Assembly: GCA_039720395.1 (NCBI GenBank)
Contig: CM077823.1
Span: 9,690,107-9,754,106, forward strand
Direction of reading: 5' to 3'
Source: Liquidambar formosana
Taxonomy: Eukaryota; Streptophyta; Magnoliopsida; Saxifragales; Altingiaceae
Length of the DNA: 64,000 bases
Under the pieces are notes generated by a model. It was not told the DNA's origin. It made no database searches and saw only the letters and a list, made by a program, of their open reading frames with translations. Below are positions 23,732-36,330 of the stretch, piece by piece. A program made the translations under genes and the position numbers. Every line of letters begins with the position of its first letter. Position 1 is the stretch's first letter.

Positions 23732-26149
23732 AAAGATAGTAATGTTGTCAAAAATGATTTGTGGTAGAATGATCCCATTCAGGCATGAATAAAACCTTTT
23801 TTTGAAAGCCAAACCTTTCAGTGGGGATTTGAGATGTAAAGAATCACTTTCAATTCTAAAAGACCTTTTTTTGGGAAAAGTACTTAGCGCTTTTGAAGCA
23901 TGAAAATGGTGAGAAAGAATTTTATCCAAACTTGAAACGCACCTAGATTAATTGAATAAAAATGTAACCAACTAAATCTCCTAAGGATTGGAATTTTACT
24001 ATATGACATAGGGACACGTAGGAGTTCCTAGATTCGGGATAGGGTTATTCATTGGAATCTGGCGGGTCAATTGATTAGATCCACTTGATGGTGGTAAACT
24101 ATTATGCTGGGATGAGTTTCTAGGCATTTGATGCTATAAACTTTTATCCATAGCATGATAGCCTAACTCAAGTCCTCAATTTAATCTTTATTCACATGGG
24201 AATAGAATTAAAGCGTCACATAGCATGATATTTCAAGATAAACATATCGAAAGCTTCAAAAGACATATAAACATAATCAACCTTGGTAAGGTTTAGAATT
24301 CATGAATGCGATATTTATTGCTTTGATAATCACAAGTATATGTACAAGAAGTAAACAGGTCAAGTGACCACGAAATGAAAAAGTGCTTAAACATTGGGGC
24401 AAAAGAGTCGCAACAACCACAACCTGGAGGATAGCTAGAACTATAGCCTCTAAATAAAGCGGTAAATAAATAAAAGCTTATAATGTACAAGCATTGGGGT
24501 AAAGGGTCGCAACGACCACAACCCGAAAGGTAGCTAAAGCCATAGCCTCTAAAATAAATAAATAAAAATGAGATCAACCATTTTGAATGAATTTATTCAA
24601 GTCCTTGCATTTGTCCATTTGTCCAAGCATGGGGATATTTAATTAAGTCCAATAAACTCTGTAGCAAAGGGGGAATTATTTTATGTCCAAGTTGATTATG
24701 ATTACCAACAAGAAAACAAGAAGAGGTTAGTATAAACAATATGCATGCATGCATGAACCTAACCTTGCCAATTTTGATTTTGCTTTGATATCACTTCAAC
24801 CTTTTGATATGCCTAAATTTCTATTTCAAGCATCACAAATTCAAGCTCACATGCAATGAAAAGGAATGAAAATGGGTGTTAGCAACCTATTGGAATGGTT
24901 TGCATGCAAATGGTGGTTTAGGGTCTCCTTGCCTTTAACCCACCACACAGGACTTTAATCCCTTCACGACACATGTTAGGAAATCCATGTACGTACTCGG
25001 GCAAAGATAGGGAAGGTGACAATCACATGTTAAGGCTGCAATGAATAAGGATATTGATAGAAAATTTAGGAAAGCTTAAGAATGAATTTTAAAGGGAAGC
25101 TCACCTAGTTTAGGTGATTTTCACCTTAGCTTTGATCGATGTAGGCTTGAGTGCTCCTTTACTAGCTTGAAAATCTTTCTTTGAGATGCTCCTTTTGATG
25201 TTCTAAGTGTGCTTGGATGGTAGTTGAACTAGAGGCTTTGACAACTTGAAGAGGTTCAATGCATGGGTGCATGCATTTGGGTGAACTTTTGGGAGGAATT
25301 TAGTGGAGTTGTGAGGTGTTTTTGTGTTAGGATTTTATAGTAGATGGAATGAAGATGCTTGGATGTTTGAGATGGTGAGGATCAAGAGCAGGTTGGGTAT
25401 AGCTTGTGTAGCATGGAGAAGGTTGAATTAAGGTAGAAAAATCCTTGATTAGAGTAGAAAGAGTTAGGATCCTTAATGAATAAAAATGTGGACTATTTAT
25501 AGGAAAACTTAGACTTTTAGGGGTAAAAAATAGTCATTTGGAAGGGCATTATGGTCACATGGGACAGGAAGGGCATTTGGGAATTGTTTGGTGAAGGAAA
25601 TACCTCATTTGATGAGGGCAAAATGGTCCAATTGTGGCAAAAGGGCAATCTGCCAAAGCAGGTTCCCAGGCTGCCATAGAAGGCGTGGGCCACGCTGGCC
25701 TGGCTAGCGTGGGCCCAGTCCCATCCTTGTAGCTGGATTATGGCTGCAGGGCACTGTAAGGTGGCTGCAGAGCTAAAAACAGATTTAGTGCCAACGTGGG
25801 CACACTATTCCCACATTTGTGATGATTTCTCATCATTAACCATGGGAACTTGTGATCCTTGGTTTGTGTGCCTCATCTGATAAGGTGGGGCCACTGTGGT
25901 GGGTCAGAGGGTGGTCTGCCCTGCTGTGGGGCCGTACGATCGTTCTATTGTGTTCGATCGACGATCGGATGGATTCCGACCGTTGATCTTGAATGTGGAT
26001 TGAAACTTTGGGTCCCTAAACTTGGTTTGGGACCAAAAGGTGGAGTATGCACCCTCTGAGGTGAGATCGAATGGCCTGCATGTGAGCATGATGCTCATAG
26101 GGTTGTGTGATTAGGGTTTTGTTGATTATGAGCCGAATGAGGCCCAATC

Positions 26150-27830
26150 TCTGATCAGACGGTTCTGTGTTGATCTTGAGGGATTAAATTGAAGATCCAA
26201 CGATCGGATTGACCATTCGATGAGAAATTGTGAGAAATTGAACCACCTAAAGTTGTATTAAGGGTTTGATTTAGGGGGTTTTGGGGATCGGAGGGTTTTT
26301 GCCCTTTGATTCCCAATCAAATGGTCCTAGACCGCTCTAAGAACATTGAATTGAAGATCTAACGGTCGGATTGACCATTGGATGAGAGGTTGTGAGGAAT
26401 CAAAGCTGCGTTAGGGGTTCGATTTAGTCAATTTGGGGATCAGAGGGTTTGTGCCCTTCGATTCTCAATCTAATGGTCCTAGACCACTCTAGGAACATTG
26501 AATTGAAGATCCAATGGTCGGATTGACCATTGGATCAGGATTTAGGGGTTTTGGGAATCAGAGGGTTTGTGCCCTCTGATTCCCAATCAAATGGTCCTAG
26601 ACCACTCTAAGAACATTGAATTGAAGATCCAACGATCAGATTAACCATCGGATCAGAGATTGTAAGAAATCGAACCGCCCAATGCTGTGTTAGGGGTTCG
26701 ATTTGGGGGATCAGAGGGTTTGTACCCTCTGATTCCTAATCAAATGGTCCTAAACAACTTTAAGAACATTGAATTGAAGATCTAACGGTCAGATTGACCA
26801 TCGGATTAGAGATTATGAGAAATCGAACCACCCAATGCTGTGTTAGGGGTTCAATTTGGGGGTTTTGGGGATCAAAGGGTTTGTGCCCTCTAATTCCCAA
26901 TCAAATGGCCCTAGACCACTCTAGGAACATTAAATTGAAGATCTAACGGTCGGATTGACCATCAGATCAGAGATTGTGAGAAATCGAATTGCCCAATGTT
27001 GTGTTAGGGGTTCGATTTAGGGGGTTTTGGGGATTAGAGGGTTTGTGCCCTCTGATTCCCAATCAAATGGTCCTAGACCACTCTAGGAACATTGAATTGA
27101 AGATCCAACAGTCAGATTGACCATCGGATCAGAGATTATAAGAAATCGAACCACCCAATGTTGTGTTAAGGGTTCGATTTGGGGGTTTTGGGGATTAGAA
27201 GGTTTGTGTCCTCTGATTCCCAATCAAACGGCCCTAAACTGCTCTAGGAACATTGAATTGAAGATCCAACGGTCAAATTGACCATTGGATAAGAGATTTT
27301 GAGAAATCGTACAACCTAATGCTGTGTTAGAAGTTCGATTTAGGGGTTTTTGGGGATCAGAGGGTTTATGCCCTCTGATTCCCAATCAGATGGTCCTAGA
27401 CCGCTCTAAAAACATTGAATTGAAGATCCAATGGTCAGATTGACCATCAGATCAGAGATTATGAGAAATCGAACCACCCAATGCTGTAATAGGGGTTCGA
27501 TTTGGGGGTTTTGGGGATCGGTGGGTTTGTGCCCTCTGATTCCCAATTAAAAGGTCCTAGACCGCTCTAGGAATATTGAATTGGAGATCCAACGGTCGGA
27601 TTGACCATTGGATAAGAGATTATGAGAAATCTAACCACCCAATGCTGTGTTAGGGGTTCGATTTGGGGGTTTTAGGGATCAAAGGGTTTATGCCCTCTGA
27701 TTCCCAATCAGATGGTCTTAGACCACTCTAGGAACATTGAATTGAGGATCCAACGATCGGATTGACCATCGGGTTAGAGATTATGAGAAATCAAACCACC
27801 CAATGCTGTATCAGGGGTTCGATTTGACAT
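26150..27830 (-). repeat. LTR-borne minisatellite, about 155-165 bp unit, about 11 copies
   Basis: The unit is marked by GAATTGAAGATCCAACGGTC, a variant of ATTGACCATCGGAT, then GAGAAATCGAACC, GGGGTTCGATTT, and CCCTCTGATTCCCAATCAAA. The same array recurs at 39400-40975 in the other LTR with about 10 copies. It lies inside the LTR, so it would be carried in both LTRs of each new insertion. Confidence 0.92.
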
Positions 27831-28006
27831 TTCGGTTATTGCACCCGTTCCCTGTTCTGGGGCCTCGAATGGGGGTATGCCTTGCCCTAGTGGCGGGTAG
27901 GATAGGGTGAATGAAATCAAATATTGAGTGTGTCTGACCTGATTATAGTCCTGACGAGTTGATCGATTTTGTCCGGAGGCGACCCGACAAAATTTGGGTG
28001 TCTACA

Positions 28007-28209
28007 GCTGCCCCTCTTTGTCAAGTTCTCCCTGGGAGACACATGACAAAGACTAGTTAACGCATTTTGTCAGGACGGCGACGAGTGAGGTGACTCGTGG
28101 GTTAGGCCTAGGCGAGGCTTGGCACGCCTCAGGAAGCCAGAAGATGTATCTGGCATAAAAGAGCAAAATCGGGACTTTGGGAATTTCATTAATGGTCACG
28201 CTAGCATGG
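28007..28209 (-). other. Remaining internal segment and polypurine tract of the giant-LTR Tat element
   Basis: On the reverse strand AAAGAGGGGCAGC directly precedes the 3' LTR start TGTAGACACCC. The segment runs to CATGG at 28205-28209, where a solo LTR has inserted, and resumes after 33132 (CAAGCGTGGGTTCACG). No coding sequence remains. Confidence 0.75.
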
Positions 28210-31200
28210 TGTCACACCCATTTTTGTCACCTTAGCTAGGGTTGGTCATTTCATGTATCTTTTTGTTTCCATTTTGAGTCTCGTCTTTTGTAGTGAGTTT
28301 CTAGGATCCCAAGGATCTTGTCATTTCATGTGTCCATTTCATGGTCTCGTCTTTTTGGTTCGATTTGGAGTTGATCTTAAGGGTTAATAAGAGTTTTTTT
28401 GATTTGAGGAGCATAATCATTTTTTAAGCCACAAACTTTCCATTTGACCTTGAAATGATCTCCAAGTTGTCAATTGGAGTTCATATGAATACATATGAGG
28501 TATTTATGGGTTCAATTTGATGAATTGATGGTTCAGGATTAAAATGGCTCAATACGATTCAAGTTGGTTAAGAGACCCACTTCGGGTTGGCTCAAATTGG
28601 CTCATGATTTTCACTCAATTCCTACTTATTTGACTTAATTAATCCTAATTTCATTCCTAAAGGTGTTTTGAAATGTTGAATTTTGAATTGGAAAGCATTC
28701 GGTGCGACCCTGTGCATACCTAAGCTTAGTAACGATGGCGTATAGCGGTTACCCGCCTTTGTAAAACCTAACCATGCAGCCATGGCTAGGGATTTATGCC
28801 CTAAAATGTCTTAAATTATATCCTTTTCTAAACATGGTCATTTTGGCTTTCGTTTCGTCAAAATCGGAGTTGATTTGACCCCAAAACACATTTGGAAGTT
28901 AAAAGGTCACAAAATAGGCAAGACCTGACGAGGCCCCTCGAGTGACCACCCAAGCCTGGGCAGCTAGCCGCCTGGGCCCATGCGGCTAGCCACCCAACCC
29001 TAGGTGGTTAGCCAAGAGACTCCGTCATTTTTTAGGGTTTTTTTATTCCCTTCCTATTTTGACGGATTTTTCCGCCTCCAACCGCCTTTCCATCTTTTTT
29101 TTAGCCATATTTTAGTGCCTTGAGCCCCAAGAGAGTCTCTAATGACCCTTGGATTGATATTTAGGGTTTTAATCCCAACCATTGATTTATTCCACTCAAA
29201 CCCTACAAATACCCCACTATGTTTCAGCATTAAGGGAGGCAACTAGAGCCACTTTTATGCATTTAACCTAATTTCTGAAGAAAAAAAAAAGGTAGAGAGG
29301 GAGAGTTCCAAAGGAGAGCTAGGGTTTGTACGGAGGCTTGAAGGAGAGTGTTTCAAGTCATTCACAAGAGAACAAAGGAGTCTCTACAGCAACAAGAGAA
29401 CTCAACCATAGGTATACCTCTATCTCATTCATGATGAAATTAGGGTTTTTGCTTAGAATAGCTCTATTGCATGTTAAAGCTTGAATTTTTATCATGTGTT
29501 GCATGTTAAAGCTTGAATTTTTATCATGTGTTTGTTAGGATTATGCCCTAGAGCCAATCATAGAGATGATTGTTTAGGGATTAGGAACAATCATTTGATT
29601 TCATTTATGTATGTCACATTTATTATTGATTTAATAAAAGGGCTTATTCTATTATGTTTATATGCATCATTTATATTTACATAATATGTCCATGGAGTTA
29701 GAGTTGAGAATATGGAATTACAAAGAGTTGTAATTTTGAGACTATAGATATATCTCTGTACTAAACTCCTAAAGCATTCCTATTTGAAGGTTCACTATGA
29801 TGGACAGTAATGAACCATAGGACTAGCACTTGTTAGGTTGACTCTATAGGAGGATAGCTAGTCTCAAGCTATTTGTGTGGAGACACTACAACCAATAAGT
29901 GGGTGCCTATTATGAGAATAGGTACACTGAATGTGACCAAAGATATGAGATAAACTGAATGGAGTTTTATCCTACCTGTCAATCAGTTTCTCATTGTTAT
30001 AGTGGTACAAGTAATCCTTAGACCTGAGACACCATAGTTGCCTTATGCATGTAGCTTTAGAAGTTTGATAACACTAAGTGTAGATCCTATTCAGGGGTCT
30101 GCAAAGGTGTTCATTGGCCCTACTGCTATGTGTATGAAGGCATGTGAGTGATCAACAAGGGAACCATCACTCTCAGGAAAAAGAGAGAGAATGTCTCACA
30201 TAGCATTCATAATATAACTCATTAAATCCATGGCCATGGTAGGATGAATATGAAAAGAGTTTCATGAGTTCATCAATGAGTTGATATCTATGAATGAGTA
30301 TAAAGTAATTGAACTAGGGACTTGACAGACTTCCATGTCCTATTAGTTCAATTGGAGACATTGTGTTGAAGGAAGGATGCAATTATAACCTATAAACTAT
30401 AACAGAAGGGTTCTTTGTAAATGACTATTCACCTCATTAAGGACCACACCATGAGCCATATGCTAGGTGTTACTCATGGTTAGTAGAAGCCCTAATTGAT
30501 ATAAGTGAGTTATAATCAATTAGGGAATTGGAAGGAGTTCCAATTAGACCCTAAATGGAAAGAGTTCCATTGTGCACACCTTGTGCTATTCCTACTACTT
30601 AATGATGTGAACCCAATGGGTCACACACTGATCATGCAAGATGAGCTTTAAAGTCTATGAGAGAAAGGGTATGATTGCATAAAGAATAGTTCTTTGAGGC
30701 CCATTTATATTTGATATAATTTATAGGGGTTATTGTGCAATTTAGAGAAATTGCATAAAACCCTAATAGGGTTTCCCCCTAGGGCCGGCCCCCTTAGTGT
30801 GGACTATATAAGTCACACTATGAGGTGTGACATCATCATAAGTTGAACTCCCCAAGGGTTGGCCAGAATTTCCAGCCTCCGTCTCTCTCTCTCCTCTCTT
30901 CTCCTACACTAGCAACAACAAGGAAAAGGAGGAAAGGACTTGAAGCTCTAGCTAGGTGTGGATACCGTTGGAGGCAGCACACTTGGGCTGCTCACTCACC
31001 GCTGTCCGGAATCAAAGCTTGGAGCAAAAAGGAGAAGACAAAAAATTCTGTAAGTGTTCTAACCCTCTTCGTAGTTAGGGTTTGATTTTGTGTTATGCAT
31101 AGTTAGATTCATGGGCTGTGGAATCGTAGGAAAAATTTTTATATTCCGCACTTCTATTTTTCCCCTCTTGTATGATTCCCAACAGTGTTGATGCTTCTAT

Positions 31201-33127
31201 TAGTTAATATACATGATTAAAATGTCATTCATGAATAGTTTTGCATGCTAGAGGTTATTTCATGTGATTTATGCATAAGTGTGATTCTAGGGTTTATACT
31301 CTTCTCTCTATAGTGCTGAAATTAGGGTTTTGCTTAGAATAGCTCTATTACATGTTAAAGCTTGAATTTTTATCATGTGTTAATGCTTCTATTAGTTAAT
31401 ATATATGATTTGAATGTCAATCATGAGTAGTTTTGCATGTTTTTGGGTTATTTCATGAAGTTTAATGCATAGTTGTGATTCTAGGGTTTTTATTATCTTT
31501 GTCTTAGGTAAGTTTCATATAGTATATTAGCTTAGGGTTTTTTGCTGATTTTTCTTCATGGTTATTATATATGTGATACATGTAGAATAACTATGGTGAT
31601 TGTTGCATGCATGTAGTTGATTTCTTAGGGTTTTAGAGACATTATCTTTTTCAAAAGGATAATTATCCTTTTTTGTCATGTAGGGTTTTGTATGAGAGCT
31701 TTTTGTGATGTGTTTAAGCATGAAATCGCTTCTATTGTGTTCTAGTATGTATATTTTATGTAGGATATGTTGATTGCACCTCCCCATGATGAGGTTTTAT
31801 GTGAAATTATCTTAGGATAGTTTCACTTAAGAAAGCTCGCCGTAGGAAGGCACTTGTGCATATTTTACATAAAATATTAACTTTTTGGTTAAAATTTGCC
31901 TTGTTATCATGCTTATTGATGTTATTGGAGGTTCTTATGAGTTCTAGAATGTTTTTGTTAGTTTTTATGCATAATAGTTGAGTCATTGCATATAGGGTTG
32001 AATTAGGGTTTTTATTAGTTCATGATTTGTGTTATTCACATGACTTACAGGTGATTTTAGACCTTATTTCAATTCTGTCCAAATTTGTTTATTGTCATTG
32101 ATGTCATATTTTGAGCATATGATAGCCTATATGTAAGCATGATAATTGCTTGGTTGAGAATTGGATTAGTTTATTGGTATTTTTTGTGGATATTGCATGC
32201 AAATTGCAGGTACTTGACAAGTACAAAACCCATAGAATGTGGGATATGACAGGTGAAATTACCCCACCAAAGTGGGGTGATTATTTTAGCTATTGCAAGA
32301 AGAAAACTTACAAATAAAGTAATTACCTTATGAAATAAGGTGATTATTTTGACAGGTTGATGTTGCAAATGGTAAGTATGGTTTGAAAGTGCCCTAATTC
32401 ACTTTTTCTTCCCTTATTCTTTCTCTTCTCCCTGCTAGGGTTATTTCCTAATAGGGGGATATGGTATATCTTAATAGTTTCCTTTCATAAAAAATCCTTT
32501 TTAAATAAAAAGTTTCTATCTTTATTAAAATACCATATTTTCTAAAGATCTTTTGAGAATCATTTATCTTTGGAAACTCTCTATATTTTATAGAAAGAAA
32601 CTTAGGGTTTACCATAAGTCTTTATTAGGTTTTAACCCTATTCCCTTTCAAACTACGTGGACTTTGATCCATGTACTTTCATACATGGTACGTAGGCGCT
32701 CACTTTGAGGTTCAAGTCTGCCCTAGGATACTAAGTATCCTAAGTTTTTCTTTTCCCTTCTTTGCTCTCTTTTCTCTTTTATTCTTTTGCTTATGTGGAT
32801 GGATGAATGAATGATATGCATGCTGTCTTGTGATGATAATTGTTGATTTATGTGTGTTTAAGACTTTGATTTAGCCCAATTGAATTAAGAGACCGATTAA
32901 GGCGATATGGGTGCCTATAGGCTTTGCCTAGAACCTTCCCATATCGTAACTTAGCCTCCGAATTCACAATCTTTGGTTTTTCAAAAGATCTTTTGCCTTT
33001 TCCATTTTTAAACATGGAGTCACTTTTGTTTTTAGAAATAAAACATTTTTAGGGTTTTCCTTGTTTCCTTAAACCATGAGGTGGCGACTCCCTTTACAAT
33101 CATGTGGGCCTCTTTCGTGGGTCCACA
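28210..33127 (+). mobile_element. Ty3/gypsy-type solo LTR, forward, with duplication CATGG
   Basis: It starts TGTCACACCC and ends GGGTCCACA. CATGG precedes it (28205-28209) and follows it (33128-33132). Without the copia LTR nested in it (29533-31184 plus 5 bp) it is about 3.26 kb. It is the same family as 6044-8751 and 36331-39309 but in the opposite orientation. Internal direct repeats occur (GCTTGAATTTTTATCATGTG near 29483 and 29513, and again at about 31361). The ACTACGTGG...GTACGTAGG motif pair is at 32652-32697 and the PBS-like word GGTGGCGACTCC at 33080-33091. Confidence 0.9.
29533..31184 (+). mobile_element. Copia-type solo LTR with duplication GTGTT
   Basis: A 1652-bp LTR from TGTTAGGATTATGCCC to GATTCCCAACA. 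GTGTT is at 29528-29532 and 31185-31189, and a related uninterrupted stretch (TTATCATGTGTTAATGCTTC, near 31371) within the same host LTR shows the pre-insertion site. It is homologous to the reverse-strand LTR at 4587-8982. No internal region follows it. The only ORFs inside are short and unsupported. Confidence 0.93.
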
Positions 33128-33132
33128 CATGG

Positions 33133-34004
33133 CAAGCGTGGGTTCACGCCTACCATGTAGGTGTGAACTGTCTTTCAAACCTGAAGCGTTTCGTGGCGGG
33201 GGAGGTTCATTGCACCATTCTTCCACCCTTTTCTCTCACTTTCTTGGCCTCCAATCATTGGAGACATCTGAAATGATTTAAAATGTCTGAAATAGATTTA
33301 AGACGTCTGAAATCCTCATTCTGACATAATAACGGCTAGTTCTTAAGTCCCAAAAAGTGCTCCAACGGCTCTATTTTGAAAAGGCTGCTACCAAACGGTC
33401 ATAAACCATCCAAAGCTATATAAATGGTGTCTCAAACACTTTGGCACGATGGATTAACAAAGGGAAAAAGATTATACTCTTCCTACCCATTATCAAGCCC
33501 TAGATTCACATACTTGAGCTTTCATTGTCCATATCATATTAGATTGAGCTTAATTCTTCATTCACCCTATCAAGAGGGATTTGTTGTTGTACTAAATTCA
33601 TATCTATCTTTGTGAGAGATTGAGGGTTGGGCATAACCCTTGTTGAGCAAAAGAAATTGTTTGTTGTAAAGGTTTGATCTACACCCGCAAGTAGATTAAT
33701 GAAAGGTTTGATCTCCACCCGTGAAGGAGATTGTGTAAAGGTTTGATCTCCACCCGTGAAGGAGATTGGTTAGTGGATTTGGAATTCTCAAGCGGTGTTC
33801 TTGAGGCGAAGACGTAGGCGGGAGAGCCGAACCTCATTATATCTTGTGTTTGATCTCTCTAACTCTCTCTCATTTATTTGCTTTCATTAATTGTACTATT
33901 TGCATCATTGTTTAATTTACTATATTTGCAAAAGTTTTTAAAGTTCCATTTATTTTGCATCAACCCTATTCAACCCCCTCTAAGGTTGATTATTTGGGCC
34001 AACA
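33133..34004 (+). mobile_element. Copia LTR fragment ending CCAACA (left border unclear)
   Basis: The right end is typical of a copia LTR: CAACCCCCTCTAAGGTTG, then TTTGGGCCAACA. Upstream are a TATA-like TATATAAATGG (about 33417) and the R/U5-type words GACGTAGGCGGGAGAGCCGA (33810-33829). Three tandem hairpin units lie at 33671-33768. GAAGT follows the end (34005-34009), where homology to the other Tat LTR resumes, and may be the right target duplication. No matching left duplication or TG start is evident. The first part (33133 to roughly 33250) still includes internal Tat sequence, and the join between them is uncertain. Confidence 0.65.
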
Positions 34005-36330
34005 GAAGTCAAAATCTTTATATGATAAAAATGGTAATGTTGTCAAAAATGATTTGTGGGAGAATGATCCCATGCAGGCATGAATAAAACCTTTTTTTGA
34101 AAGCCGAGCCTTTCAGCGGGGATTTGAGATGTAAAGAATCACTTTCAATTCTAAAAGACCTTTAGGAAAAGTACTTGGAACTTTTAAAGCATGAAAATGG
34201 TGAGGAGGAATTTTATCTAAACTTGAAACGCACTTGGATTAATTGAATAAATATGTAATCAACTAAATCTCCTAAGGATTAGAATTTTACTACATGATAT
34301 AGGGACACGTAGGAGTTCCTGGACTCGGGATAAAGTTATTCATTGGAATCTGGCGGGTCAATTGATTAGATCCATTTGATGGTGGTAAACTATTATGCTA
34401 GGGATGAGTTTCTAAGCATTTAATGCTGTAAACTTTTATCCATAGCATGATAACCTAACTCAAGTCCTCAATTTAATCTTTATTCACATGGGAATAGAAT
34501 TAAAGCGTCACATAGCATGATATTTCAAGATAAACATATCAAAAGCGTCAAAAGACATATAAACATAATCAACCTTGGTAAGGTTTGGAATTCATGAATG
34601 CGATGTTTATTGCTTTGATAATCACAAGTATATGTACAACAAGTAAAAGGGTCAAGTGACCACGAAATGAAAAAGTGCTTAAACATTGGGGCAAAAGAGT
34701 CACAACGACCACAACCCGAAAGATAGATAGAGCCATAGCTTCTAAATAAAGCGGTAAATAAATAAAAGCTAATAATGTACAAGAATTGGGGCAAAGGGTC
34801 GCAACGACCAAAACCCGGAGGGTAGCTAAAGCCATAGCCTCTAAAATAAATAAATAAATAAATATGAGATCAACCATTTTAAATGAATTTGTTCGAGTCC
34901 TTGCATTTGTCCATTTATCCAAGCATGGGGATATTCAATTAAGTCCAATAAACTCCGCAGCAAATGGGGAATTATTTTATGTCCAAGTTGATTATGATTA
35001 CCAACAAGAAAATAAGAAGAGGTTAGTATAAACAATATGCATGTATGCATGAACCTAACCTTGCCAATTTTAATTTTACTTAGATATCACTTCAACCTTT
35101 TGATATGCCTAAATTTCCATTTTAAGCATTACAAATTCAAGCTCACATGCAATGAAAAGGAATGAAAATGGGTGCTGGCAACCTATTGGAATGGTTCGCA
35201 TGCAAAGGGTAGTTTAGGGTCTCCTTGCCTTTAACCCACCATACAAGACTTTAATCCCTTCACGACACGTGTTAGGAAATTCATGTACATACTCGGGCAA
35301 AGGTGGGGAGGGTGACAATCACATGTTGAGGCTGCAATGAATAAGGATATCGATAAAAAATTTAGGAAATCTTAAGAATGAATTTTAAAGGGAAGCTCAC
35401 CTAGTTTAGGTGATTTTCACCTTAGGTTTGATCGATGTAGGCTTGAGTGCTCCTTTTCTAGCTTGAAAATCTTTCTTTGAGATGCTCCTTTTGATGTTCC
35501 AAGTGTGCTTGGATGGTGGTTGAACTTAAGGCTTTGACAACTTGAAGAGGTTCAATGCATAGGTGCATGCATTGGGGTGAATTTTTCGGAGGAATTTAGT
35601 GGACTTCTGAGGAGATTTTGTGTGAGGATTTTGTAGTAGATGGGATAAAGATGCTTGGATATTTGAGATAGTGAGGATTAGGAGGAGGTTGGGTATAGCT
35701 TGTGTAGGATGGAGAAGGTTGAATTAAGTTAGAAAAATCCTTGATTAGAGTAGAAAGAGTTGGGATCCTTAATGAATAAAAATATGGACTATTTATAGGA
35801 AAACTTGGACTTTTAGGTGTAAAATGGTCATTTAGAAGGGCATTATGGTCATATGGGACATGGAGGGCATTTGGGAATTGTTTGGTGAAGGAAATACCTC
35901 ATTTGATGAGGGCAAAACGGTCCAATTGTGGCAAAAGGGCAATCTACCAAGGTAGGTTTCCCACACTGGCATGGCAGGCGTGGGCCACGCTGGCGTGGGC
36001 CCAGTCCCATCCTTGCAGCTAGATTATGGTTGTAGAGCCGAAAGCACATTTACCCACGCTGGCACTGCCAGCGTAGGCACACTTTTCCCACATTTGTGAT
36101 CATTTCTCATCATTAGCCATGGAAACTTGTGATCCTTGGTTTGTGTGCCTCATCTAATGAGTTGGGGCCACTGTGGTGGGTCAGAGGTGGTGGTCCGCCT
36201 TGCTGTGGGGCCATACGATCGTTCGATCGACGATCGGATGGATTCCGACCGTTGATCTTGAATGTGGATTAAAACTTTGGGTCCCTAAACTTGGTTTGGG
36301 ACCAAAAGGTGGAGTATGCACCCTCTAAGG

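Larger units (their letters stand above)
22253..28006 (-). repeat. 3' LTR (about 5.75 kb) of the giant-LTR Tat element
   Basis: From TGTAGACACCC at 28006 (reverse strand) to GGGAAAGCGACA at 22253. From 23520 on it is collinear with 34005-41153 once the later insertions are removed. Only this copy holds the SINE at 23559-23731. It includes a minisatellite of about 155 bp per unit near its 5' side (26150-27830). The stretch 22253-23519 has no counterpart in the other LTR. Confidence 0.87.

Noticed and set aside
26150..27830. CRISPR-like regular repeats
   Set aside because: Units of about 160 bp are directly adjacent with no unique spacers, and the DNA is plant nuclear; this is an LTR minisatellite.
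30843..31085. 80-codon ORF within the copia solo LTR
   Set aside because: The homologous LTR at 4587-8982 does not preserve the frame, and no domain is recognisable.
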